DNA of 27,500 nucleotides, taken from contig OZ037853.1 in the NCBI GenBank assembly GCA_964035575.1, positions 1 to 27,500 of the forward strand. Direction: 5' to 3'. Within the stretch, counting starts at the first letter, position 1. The number at the start of each line of letters is the position of its first letter. A program made the position numbers and the translations under genes. The notes below the pieces were generated by a model. That model was given only the letters and a program-made list of their open reading frames with translations. It had not been told where the DNA came from and made no database searches. Shown piece after piece: positions 13,701 to 23,602 of the stretch. This stretch comes from Rhynchopus sp. YZ270_cl-10. Taxonomy: Eukaryota; Euglenozoa; Diplonemea; Diplonemida; Diplonemidae.

Positions 13701-16700
13701 GTTTGCGGGGTCGTAAATGGGGAGTCTCCCAAGTGCCAAGTTTGCGTCGTCCGAGCAAGTCTGATGTGATTCTCCGGTAGACTGCTGCCGAGAAACGGGG
13801 TGATGTTTTGGGTTCAGTGTGGTTGACAAGTGTTTAATACCTAAAATGTGTGTGGCAGTTTTATACAGCCAGTAGGTATCCAGTTATTACGGGTTTGAGG
13901 GGTCGTAAACGGTCGCTTCCCAGGGTCACTTGGAATAGACAGACCTTGCATATCTGACATGATTCTCTGATAGAGTGGGGCCCAAAAACGACGTGGCGTA
14001 CCGGGTGTGCCAGTCCTGGGCATCTGGCGATATTTAAAAATTGAAAATGGATATAAATACCCTATGCTACCGTGTACTATGTATAAAATAGCCGTGAAAT
14101 TTCGCCACATTTAACCACAACTACTCAAAACATCAAATCTGTTGCTTTAATGGACTCAGAGAGCATTTTTATAACCTGGACATGGGGGTCAGATTCCATG
14201 TTAGAGCACCTAAAATTTTGTCAAAAAGAAAATTTCCACTATTTGTGCCTCTCTGTATCTAATTATTACGGGTTTGCGGGGTCGTAAATGGGGAGTCTCC
14301 CAAGTGCCAAGTTTGCGTCGTCCGAGCAAGTCTGATGTGATTCTCCGGTAGACTGCTGCCGAGAAACGGGGTGATGTTTTGGGTTCAGTGTGGTTGACAA
14401 GTGTTTAATACCTAAAATGTGTGTGGCAGTTTTATACAGCCAGTAGGTATCCAGTTATTACGGGTTTGAGGGGTCGTAAACGGTCGCTTCCCAGGGTCAC
14501 TTGGAATAGACAGACCTTGCATATCTGACATGATTCTCTGATAGAGTGGGGCCCAAAAACGACGTGGCGTACCGGGTGTGCCAGTCCTGGGCATCTGGCG
14601 ATATTTAAAAATTGAAAATGGATATAAATACCCTATGCTACCGTGTACTATGTATAAAATAGCCGTGAAATTTCGCCACATTTAACCACAACTACTCAAA
14701 ACATCAAATCTGTTGCTTTAATGGACTCAGAGAGCATTTTTATAACCTGGACATGGGGGTCAGATTCCATGTTAGAGCACCTAAAATTTTGTCAAAAAGA
14801 AAATTTCCACTATTTGTGCCTCTCTGTATCTAATTATTACGGGTTTGCGGGGTCGTAAATGGGGAGTCTCCCAAGTGCCAAGTTTGCGTCGTCCGAGCAA
14901 GTCTGATGTGATTCTCCGGTAGACTGCTGCCGAGAAACGGGGTGATGTTTTGGGTTCAGTGTGGTTGACAAGTGTTTAATACCTAAAATGTGTGTGGCAG
15001 TTTTATACAGCCAGTAGGTATCCAGTTATTACGGGTTTGAGGGGTCGTAAACGGTCGCTTCCCAGGGTCACTTGGAATAGACAGACCTTGCATATCTGAC
15101 ATGATTCTCTGATAGAGTGGGGCCCAAAAACGACGTGGCGTACCGGGTGTGCCAGTCCTGGGCATCTGGCGATATTTAAAAATTGAAAATGGATATAAAT
15201 ACCCTATGCTACCGTGTACTATGTATAAAATAGCCGTGAAATTTCGCCACATTTAACCACAACTACTCAAAACATCAAATCTGTTGCTTTAATGGACTCA
15301 GAGAGCATTTTTATAACCTGGACATGGGGGTCAGATTCCATGTTAGAGCACCTAAAATTTTGTCAAAAAGAAAATTTCCACTATTTGTGCCTCTCTGTAT
15401 CTAATTATTACGGGTTTGCGGGGTCGTAAATGGGGAGTCTCCCAAGTGCCAAGTTTGCGTCGTCCGAGCAAGTCTGATGTGATTCTCCGGTAGACTGCTG
15501 CCGAGAAACGGGGTGATGTTTTGGGTTCAGTGTGGTTGACAAGTGTTTAATACCTAAAATGTGTGTGGCAGTTTTATACAGCCAGTAGGTATCCAGTTAT
15601 TACGGGTTTGAGGGGTCGTAAACGGTCGCTTCCCAGGGTCACTTGGAATAGACAGACCTTGCATATCTGACATGATTCTCTGATAGAGTGGGGCCCAAAA
15701 ACGACGTGGCGTACCGGGTGTGCCAGTCCTGGGCATCTGGCGATATTTAAAAATTGAAAATGGATATAAATACCCTATGCTACCGTGTACTATGTATAAA
15801 ATAGCCGTGAAATTTCGCCACATTTAACCACAACTACTCAAAACATCAAATCTGTTGCTTTAATGGACTCAGAGAGCATTTTTATAACCTGGACATGGGG
15901 GTCAGATTCCATGTTAGAGCACCTAAAATTTTGTCAAAAAGAAAATTTCCACTATTTGTGCCTCTCTGTATCTAATTATTACGGGTTTGCGGGGTCGTAA
16001 ATGGGGAGTCTCCCAAGTGCCAAGTTTGCGTCGTCCGAGCAAGTCTGATGTGATTCTCCGGTAGACTGCTGCCGAGAAACGGGGTGATGTTTTGGGTTCA
16101 GTGTGGTTGACAAGTGTTTAATACCTAAAATGTGTGTGGCAGTTTTATACAGCCAGTAGGTATCCAGTTATTACGGGTTTGAGGGGTCGTAAACGGTCGC
16201 TTCCCAGGGTCACTTGGAATAGACAGACCTTGCATATCTGACATGATTCTCTGATAGAGTGGGGCCCAAAAACGACGTGGCGTACCGGGTGTGCCAGTCC
16301 TGGGCATCTGGCGATATTTAAAAATTGAAAATGGATATAAATACCCTATGCTACCGTGTACTATGTATAAAATAGCCGTGAAATTTCGCCACATTTAACC
16401 ACAACTACTCAAAACATCAAATCTGTTGCTTTAATGGACTCAGAGAGCATTTTTATAACCTGGACATGGGGGTCAGATTCCATGTTAGAGCACCTAAAAT
16501 TTTGTCAAAAAGAAAATTTCCACTATTTGTGCCTCTCTGTATCTAATTATTACGGGTTTGCGGGGTCGTAAATGGGGAGTCTCCCAAGTGCCAAGTTTGC
16601 GTCGTCCGAGCAAGTCTGATGTGATTCTCCGGTAGACTGCTGCCGAGAAACGGGGTGATGTTTTGGGTTCAGTGTGGTTGACAAGTGTTTAATACCTAAA

Positions 16701-19700
16701 ATGTGTGTGGCAGTTTTATACAGCCAGTAGGTATCCAGTTATTACGGGTTTGAGGGGTCGTAAACGGTCGCTTCCCAGGGTCACTTGGAATAGACAGACC
16801 TTGCATATCTGACATGATTCTCTGATAGAGTGGGGCCCAAAAACGACGTGGCGTACCGGGTGTGCCAGTCCTGGGCATCTGGCGATATTTAAAAATTGAA
16901 AATGGATATAAATACCCTATGCTACCGTGTACTATGTATAAAATAGCCGTGAAATTTCGCCACATTTAACCACAACTACTCAAAACATCAAATCTGTTGC
17001 TTTAATGGACTCAGAGAGCATTTTTATAACCTGGACATGGGGGTCAGATTCCATGTTAGAGCACCTAAAATTTTGTCAAAAAGAAAATTTCCACTATTTG
17101 TGCCTCTCTGTATCTAATTATTACGGGTTTGCGGGGTCGTAAATGGGGAGTCTCCCAAGTGCCAAGTTTGCGTCGTCCGAGCAAGTCTGATGTGATTCTC
17201 CGGTAGACTGCTGCCGAGAAACGGGGTGATGTTTTGGGTTCAGTGTGGTTGACAAGTGTTTAATACCTAAAATGTGTGTGGCAGTTTTATACAGCCAGTA
17301 GGTATCCAGTTATTACGGGTTTGAGGGGTCGTAAACGGTCGCTTCCCAGGGTCACTTGGAATAGACAGACCTTGCATATCTGACATGATTCTCTGATAGA
17401 GTGGGGCCCAAAAACGACGTGGCGTACCGGGTGTGCCAGTCCTGGGCATCTGGCGATATTTAAAAATTGAAAATGGATATAAATACCCTATGCTACCGTG
17501 TACTATGTATAAAATAGCCGTGAAATTTCGCCACATTTAACCACAACTACTCAAAACATCAAATCTGTTGCTTTAATGGACTCAGAGAGCATTTTTATAA
17601 CCTGGACATGGGGGTCAGATTCCATGTTAGAGCACCTAAAATTTTGTCAAAAAGAAAATTTCCACTATTTGTGCCTCTCTGTATCTAATTATTACGGGTT
17701 TGCGGGGTCGTAAATGGGGAGTCTCCCAAGTGCCAAGTTTGCGTCGTCCGAGCAAGTCTGATGTGATTCTCCGGTAGACTGCTGCCGAGAAACGGGGTGA
17801 TGTTTTGGGTTCAGTGTGGTTGACAAGTGTTTAATACCTAAAATGTGTGTGGCAGTTTTATACAGCCAGTAGGTATCCAGTTATTACGGGTTTGAGGGGT
17901 CGTAAACGGTCGCTTCCCAGGGTCACTTGGAATAGACAGACCTTGCATATCTGACATGATTCTCTGATAGAGTGGGGCCCAAAAACGACGTGGCGTACCG
18001 GGTGTGCCAGTCCTGGGCATCTGGCGATATTTAAAAATTGAAAATGGATATAAATACCCTATGCTACCGTGTACTATGTATAAAATAGCCGTGAAATTTC
18101 GCCACATTTAACCACAACTACTCAAAACATCAAATCTGTTGCTTTAATGGACTCAGAGAGCATTTTTATAACCTGGACATGGGGGTCAGATTCCATGTTA
18201 GAGCACCTAAAATTTTGTCAAAAAGAAAATTTCCACTATTTGTGCCTCTCTGTATCTAATTATTACGGGTTTGCGGGGTCGTAAATGGGGAGTCTCCCAA
18301 GTGCCAAGTTTGCGTCGTCCGAGCAAGTCTGATGTGATTCTCCGGTAGACTGCTGCCGAGAAACGGGGTGATGTTTTGGGTTCAGTGTGGTTGACAAGTG
18401 TTTAATACCTAAAATGTGTGTGGCAGTTTTATACAGCCAGTAGGTATCCAGTTATTACGGGTTTGAGGGGTCGTAAACGGTCGCTTCCCAGGGTCACTTG
18501 GAATAGACAGACCTTGCATATCTGACATGATTCTCTGATAGAGTGGGGCCCAAAAACGACGTGGCGTACCGGGTGTGCCAGTCCTGGGCATCTGGCGATA
18601 TTTAAAAATTGAAAATGGATATAAATACCCTATGCTACCGTGTACTATGTATAAAATAGCCGTGAAATTTCGCCACATTTAACCACAACTACTCAAAACA
18701 TCAAATCTGTTGCTTTAATGGACTCAGAGAGCATTTTTATAACCTGGACATGGGGGTCAGATTCCATGTTAGAGCACCTAAAATTTTGTCAAAAAGAAAA
18801 TTTCCACTATTTGTGCCTCTCTGTATCTAATTATTACGGGTTTGCGGGGTCGTAAATGGGGAGTCTCCCAAGTGCCAAGTTTGCGTCGTCCGAGCAAGTC
18901 TGATGTGATTCTCCGGTAGACTGCTGCCGAGAAACGGGGTGATGTTTTGGGTTCAGTGTGGTTGACAAGTGTTTAATACCTAAAATGTGTGTGGCAGTTT
19001 TATACAGCCAGTAGGTATCCAGTTATTACGGGTTTGAGGGGTCGTAAACGGTCGCTTCCCAGGGTCACTTGGAATAGACAGACCTTGCATATCTGACATG
19101 ATTCTCTGATAGAGTGGGGCCCAAAAACGACGTGGCGTACCGGGTGTGCCAGTCCTGGGCATCTGGCGATATTTAAAAATTGAAAATGGATATAAATACC
19201 CTATGCTACCGTGTACTATGTATAAAATAGCCGTGAAATTTCGCCACATTTAACCACAACTACTCAAAACATCAAATCTGTTGCTTTAATGGACTCAGAG
19301 AGCATTTTTATAACCTGGACATGGGGGTCAGATTCCATGTTAGAGCACCTAAAATTTTGTCAAAAAGAAAATTTCCACTATTTGTGCCTCTCTGTATCTA
19401 ATTATTACGGGTTTGCGGGGTCGTAAATGGGGAGTCTCCCAAGTGCCAAGTTTGCGTCGTCCGAGCAAGTCTGATGTGATTCTCCGGTAGACTGCTGCCG
19501 AGAAACGGGGTGATGTTTTGGGTTCAGTGTGGTTGACAAGTGTTTAATACCTAAAATGTGTGTGGCAGTTTTATACAGCCAGTAGGTATCCAGTTATTAC
19601 GGGTTTGAGGGGTCGTAAACGGTCGCTTCCCAGGGTCACTTGGAATAGACAGACCTTGCATATCTGACATGATTCTCTGATAGAGTGGGGCCCAAAAACG

Positions 19701-21130
19701 ACGTGGCGTACCGGGTGTGCCAGTCCTGGGCATCTGGCGATATTTAAAAATTGAAAATGGATATAAATACCCTATGCTACCGTGTACTATGTATAAAATA
19801 GCCGTGAAATTTCGCCACATTTAACCACAACTACTCAAAACATCAAATCTGTTGCTTTAATGGACTCAGAGAGCATTTTTATAACCTGGACATGGGGGTC
19901 AGATTCCATGTTAGAGCACCTAAAATTTTGTCAAAAAGAAAATTTCCACTATTTGTGCCTCTCTGTATCTAATTATTACGGGTTTGCGGGGTCGTAAATG
20001 GGGAGTCTCCCAAGTGCCAAGTTTGCGTCGTCCGAGCAAGTCTGATGTGATTCTCCGGTAGACTGCTGCCGAGAAACGGGGTGATGTTTTGGGTTCAGTG
20101 TGGTTGACAAGTGTTTAATACCTAAAATGTGTGTGGCAGTTTTATACAGCCAGTAGGTATCCAGTTATTACGGGTTTGAGGGGTCGTAAACGGTCGCTTC
20201 CCAGGGTCACTTGGAATAGACAGACCTTGCATATCTGACATGATTCTCTGATAGAGTGGGGCCCAAAAACGACGTGGCGTACCGGGTGTGCCAGTCCTGG
20301 GCATCTGGCGATATTTAAAAATTGAAAATGGATATAAATACCCTATGCTACCGTGTACTATGTATAAAATAGCCGTGAAATTTCGCCACATTTAACCACA
20401 ACTACTCAAAACATCAAATCTGTTGCTTTAATGGACTCAGAGAGCATTTTTATAACCTGGACATGGGGGTCAGATTCCATGTTAGAGCACCTAAAATTTT
20501 GTCAAAAAGAAAATTTCCACTATTTGTGCCTCTCTGTATCTAATTATTACGGGTTTGCGGGGTCGTAAATGGGGAGTCTCCCAAGTGCCAAGTTTGCGTC
20601 GTCCGAGCAAGTCTGATGTGATTCTCCGGTAGACTGCTGCCGAGAAACGGGGTGATGTTTTGGGTTCAGTGTGGTTGACAAGTGTTTAATACCTAAAATG
20701 TGTGTGGCAGTTTTATACAGCCAGTAGGTATCCAGTTATTACGGGTTTGAGGGGTCGTAAACGGTCGCTTCCCAGGGTCACTTGGAATAGACAGACCTTG
20801 CATATCTGACATGATTCTCTGATAGAGTGGGGCCCAAAAACGACGTGGCGTACCGGGTGTGCCAGTCCTGGGCATCTGGCGATATTTAAAAATTGAAAAT
20901 GGATATAAATACCCTATGCTACCGTGTACTATGTATAAAATAGCCGTGAAATTTCGCCACATTTAACCACAACTACTCAAAACATCAAATCTGTTGCTTT
21001 AATGGACTCAGAGAGCATTTTTATAACCTGGACATGGGGGTCAGATTCCATGTTAGAGCACCTAAAATTTTGTCAAAAAGAAAATTTCCACTATTTGTGC
21101 CTCTCTGTATCTAATTATTACGGGTTTGCG

Positions 21131-21579
21131 GGGTCGTAAATGGGGAGTCTCCCAAGTGCCAAGTTTGCGTCGTCCGAGCAAGTCTGATGTGATTCTCCGG
21201 TAGACTGCTGCCGAGAAACGGGGTGATGTTTTGGGTTCAGTGTGGTTGACAAGTGTTTAATACCTAAAATGTGTGTGGCAGTTTTATACAGCCAGTAGGT
21301 ATCCAGTTATTACGGGTTTGAGGGGTCGTAAACGGTCGCTTCCCAGGGTCACTTGGAATAGACAGACCTTGCATATCTGACATGATTCTCTGATAGAGTG
21401 GGGCCCAAAAACGACGTGGCGTACCGGGTGTGCCAGTCCTGGGCATCTGGCGATATTTAAAAATTGAAAATGGATATAAATACCCTATGCTACCGTGTAC
21501 TATGTATAAAATAGCCGTGAAATTTCGCCACATTTAACCACAACTACTCAAAACATCAAATCTGTTGCTTTAATGGACT
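21131..21579. repeat. Last, truncated satellite copy
   Basis: This unit matches the consensus through TTAATGGACT and then stops at about 449 of 571 bp, where the expected CAGAGAGC is replaced by TTCGACCGAGC. The loss of match is abrupt, with no decay of identity toward the edge of the array. That suggests a recent breakpoint or insertion rather than the gradual wear usual at satellite margins. Confidence 0.95.
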
Positions 21580-21588
21580 TTCGACCGA

Positions 21589-21621
21589 GCGCCCCCACCC
21601 CGCGCAGCGGGGTGGGGGCGC
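21589..21621. repeat. Perfect 15-bp-arm hairpin
   Basis: The arms at 21589-21603 and 21607-21621 are exact reverse complements (GCGCCCCCACCCCGC on the left) around a GCA loop. There is no T-run immediately after it and no gene in front of it, so it is not read as a terminator. It is the strongest cruciform-capable site in the window. Confidence 0.9.
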
Positions 21622-21640
21622 GAGGGAGAGCGGAGCGAGC

Positions 21641-21659
21641 CTTTACGCGCAGCGTGAAG
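21641..21659. repeat. Imperfect 8-bp-arm hairpin
   Basis: CTTTACGC and GCGTGAAG flank a GCA loop. All positions pair apart from one T opposite G, which can pair as a wobble in RNA. The loop is the same trinucleotide as in the 15-bp hairpin just upstream. Confidence 0.75.
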
Positions 21660-21677
21660 GCGAGCGGAGCACGGGGG

Positions 21678-21702
21678 GTCTGGGGGGGCAGTGCCCCCCC
21701 AG
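21678..21702. repeat. Perfect 12-bp-arm palindrome
   Basis: TCTGGGGGGGCA and TGCCCCCCCAGA are exact reverse complements separated by a single G. Runs of seven G and seven C face each other. It is followed directly by an A-run then a T-run that are themselves palindromic. Confidence 0.9.
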
Positions 21703-21720
21703 AAAAATTTTTGAAGTTTG

Positions 21721-22179
21721 GGAGTCCTGATTTGAGATTATTTTGTAGATTTACATGTGTTTTTGGGTGAGGGAATGCTCGAGAAAGAGAACACTTCATC
21801 AGTGCCGAGAAGGTGGAAGTGGTGGGAAATTGGTGGATAAAGGGCCTCCTCGAGATGGTAGATAGAGAGATGTGGGAGATATGTGCGGATCTTACTGTCA
21901 TAAGAGATGTGTCGAGCAAGAGAAACATATGGTAGAGGAACAATATGATATTACAATGGGGGATGCTCACCAGCATGTCACGTGCTTTTATGTTTGGTTA
22001 CTGTGTTCGTGATATTCGTGTCGAGCTATGTACGCTCACAAGCACACACATATGTAAGATGCCGTCTATGTTTACATGCATGAGTAAGTGCACAAACATA
22101 CATGAGTCATTGCCTTCAGAGATACAGGGATTCAAAACTGAAATATACGAATTATAAGTATGTCGGAGCTACATATCTT
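21721..22179. other. Stretch without recognised gene or repeat
   Basis: After the GC-rich cluster comes about 460 bp of mixed, mildly AT-rich sequence. I see no coding signal, no tandem structure and no match to the satellite. An open frame at 21945-22157 on the plus strand is short, starts in unremarkable context and has no recognisable motif. From about 22180 the decayed repeat family begins. Confidence 0.5.
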
Positions 22180-23372
22180 TAAAACGACTTCATCCTGCCA
22201 TGTATTCTAACATTCTAACATTCTTCCAAATATTATTTCCTGAACAAATTAGCTTCACACCCATACCATTAAATATACTTCCGAGCTTTCTTCACAGCTG
22301 AATTATTTCAGCAGAATATCTCTCAAATACCAGCTGGGCACATTAAAGTGAGCTTGAAAAACTTTTTGAACATGCATCAGTATTTACATGATTTTAGTGT
22401 TTTGTGTGGACCAGAAAACCACCATATTATTAGCACTGGTGTAACTTTTCGTGATTACTTCTCACATATGAGTGATATTGTGTCTCAGAGCCAAATAGCT
22501 TCACAAGCACAGAATCAGTCTGTTATGTGGCAGCAGTCAACATTAGCTGCAGAGCAAAATATCCTCAACAACACGAACCTGCTATATTTAGCAGAATTTT
22601 TTCTAATCAGTAGCTAAATGTGACTAAAGGCTGCTACACTTCAGGGAGCTTTATTGTAATCTAATACTATAAGTATCAGTCATTCCAACAGCAAATAATT
22701 CTCAGAAGAGCAACCTGCCTCTAACCCACACCATCCGGCGTCATTTTGCATGACATTCATTGCCCTTTCATGTTGACCATTCATAATATTGAATGCAGTT
22801 TGTGCCAGCGTTTGCGGAATATTACATCTTATGAAGACAGTTAAACACGTTCGTGGAGTAGCCATATGCCTCACTACCAAACCATCCTGCCACATTTTAG
22901 CAAGCTTATTTCCGTAATCTTTTTGGGTTTGCGGCCACACCAGTCTATTGCAGTCAATATTCTCTGCGGAGCCAAATAGCCTCTCAACTACACAAACCTG
23001 CTGTTTTTAGCATTATTTATTCAAATCAGTTGTTATTAGCGCCCAAATCCTGCCATAAATAATCTGCAGACCAAAATACCTCTAAACCATACCATCTTGC
23101 TACAGTTTATGACACGTTCCTATAAATTGCGGAATAATAATATATTACTCTGTACATAGTAATCACTCATGCCAGCAGTATTCACGGCGGAGCAAAATGC
23201 CTCATACCCACCCCATCATGCCTCATGCATGCTTTTCAGTGGCATTCAGCTTTGCCATTAAATTTTAGGTTACATTACGTGTTTACATATCATTACTCAT
23301 ACCTTAATCGCATCAACACAAAATAGTGGTGTAGCCTCATAACCACACCAGCCGGCCACATATTAGCGAGCT
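22180..23372 (+). repeat. Strongly decayed tandem repeat family
   Basis: A core resembling GCCTCATAACCACACCATCC, followed by TGCCACATTTTAGCA, recurs with many changes. Clear instances start near 22717, 22868, 22979, 23078, 23199 and 23334. Weaker ones lie near 22188, 22256, 22326, 22410 and 22560. Sequence before the core is also partly shared (GCGGAGCAAAAT or GCAGACCAAAAT). Spacing runs from about 100 to 150 bp, so the units have gained and lost sequence. The pair near 22560-22612 and 22979-23034 is unusually alike (CCTGCT, TTTAGCA, AATCAGT in the same order), which suggests a later duplication of several units. The open frames here (22348-22617 plus, 22680-22940 minus) cross the repeats and show no family motif, so I do not call genes. 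Confidence 0.6.
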
Positions 23373-23384
23373 TCCTTCTTGTGC

Positions 23385-23600
23385 GGGTTTGCGGGTTTGC
23401 GGGTTTGCGGGTTTGCGGGTTTGCGGGTTTGCGGGTTTGCGGGTTTGCGGGTTTGCGGGTTTGCGGGTTTGCGGGTTTGCGGGTTTGCGGGTTTGCGGGT
23501 TTGCGGGTTTGCGGGTTTGCGGGTTTGCGGGTTTGCGGGTTTGCGGGTTTGCGGGTTTACGGGTTTGCGGGTTTGCGGGTTTGCGGGTTTGCGGGTTTAC
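23385..23600 (+). repeat. (GGGTTTGC)27 octamer tandem array
   Basis: Exactly 27 units of 8 bp start at 23385 and end at 23600 with no indel. Only units 22 (23553) and 27 (23593) differ, both reading GGGTTTAC. On the plus strand the G-triplets are separated by 5-nt loops, so the stretch satisfies the usual G-quadruplex rule many times over. Because 8 is not a multiple of 3 and the unit makes no stop codon, every plus-strand frame reads the same octapeptide RVCGFAGL, which gives artificial open frames. The unit is not a telomere repeat I know. The array sits directly before the coding-like OTU region, within 3 bp of it. Confidence 0.97.
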
Positions 23601-23602
23601 GG

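Larger units (their letters stand above)
1..21579. repeat. 571-bp satellite array, about 37.8 head-to-tail copies
   Basis: Taking GGGTCGTAAATGGGG as the start of a unit, copies begin at 1, 572, 1146, 1717 and then every 571 bp up to 21131. That gives 37 full units plus a last one of 449 bp. From the third copy on I see no substitution or indel between units; the first two differ only in single-base run lengths. The array starts at the window edge, so its true length is unknown. Such length, period and uniformity fit a centromeric, pericentromeric or subtelomeric satellite recently homogenised by unequal exchange or amplification; that role is inference. Each unit carries an 89-codon open frame on the minus strand, but identical copies repeat an open frame automatically, so this is not evidence of a gene. 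I see no rRNA, tRNA or CENP-B box in the monomer. Confidence 0.98.
21580..21720. repeat. GC-rich palindrome cluster at the satellite edge
   Basis: About 140 bp of very GC-rich sequence holds three hairpin-forming palindromes in close succession, followed by an AAAAATTTTT palindrome near 21703-21712. Open frames run through it on both strands (for example 21573-21770 plus and 21548-21976 minus), but they follow from the lack of AT-rich stop codons and the symmetry, not from coding. Its base composition differs sharply from the satellite on the left and the AT-richer sequence on the right, so it may be a small dispersed foldback-like element or a filler at a rearrangement point. Clusters of short GC palindromes are also known from some algal organelle genomes. 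I cannot tell which applies. Confidence 0.7.

Noticed and set aside
219-21533. 89-residue minus-strand open frames repeated in nearly every satellite copy
   Set aside because: They are identical because the DNA copies are identical. There is no signal peptide, domain, coding bias or start context, and run-length changes in the first copies alter them. Satellite DNA explains them.
1-21579. Array as CRISPR, rDNA spacer or clustered RNA genes
   Set aside because: There are no unique spacers between short repeats, no cas-like genes, no rRNA match, and no tRNA fold with intact A and B boxes.
21589-21621. Hairpin as a bacterial rho-independent terminator
   Set aside because: No gene precedes it, no T-run follows it directly, and the window is eukaryotic in character.
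21548-21976. 142-residue minus-strand open frame and 65-residue plus-strand partner across the palindrome cluster
   Set aside because: Both are by-products of GC-rich palindromic DNA and run out of satellite sequence. There is no conserved motif.
22348-22940. Short open frames in the decayed tandem family (22348-22617 plus, 22680-22940 minus)
   Set aside because: One would need a GTG start, both cross repeat cores, and neither shows a domain or codon signal.
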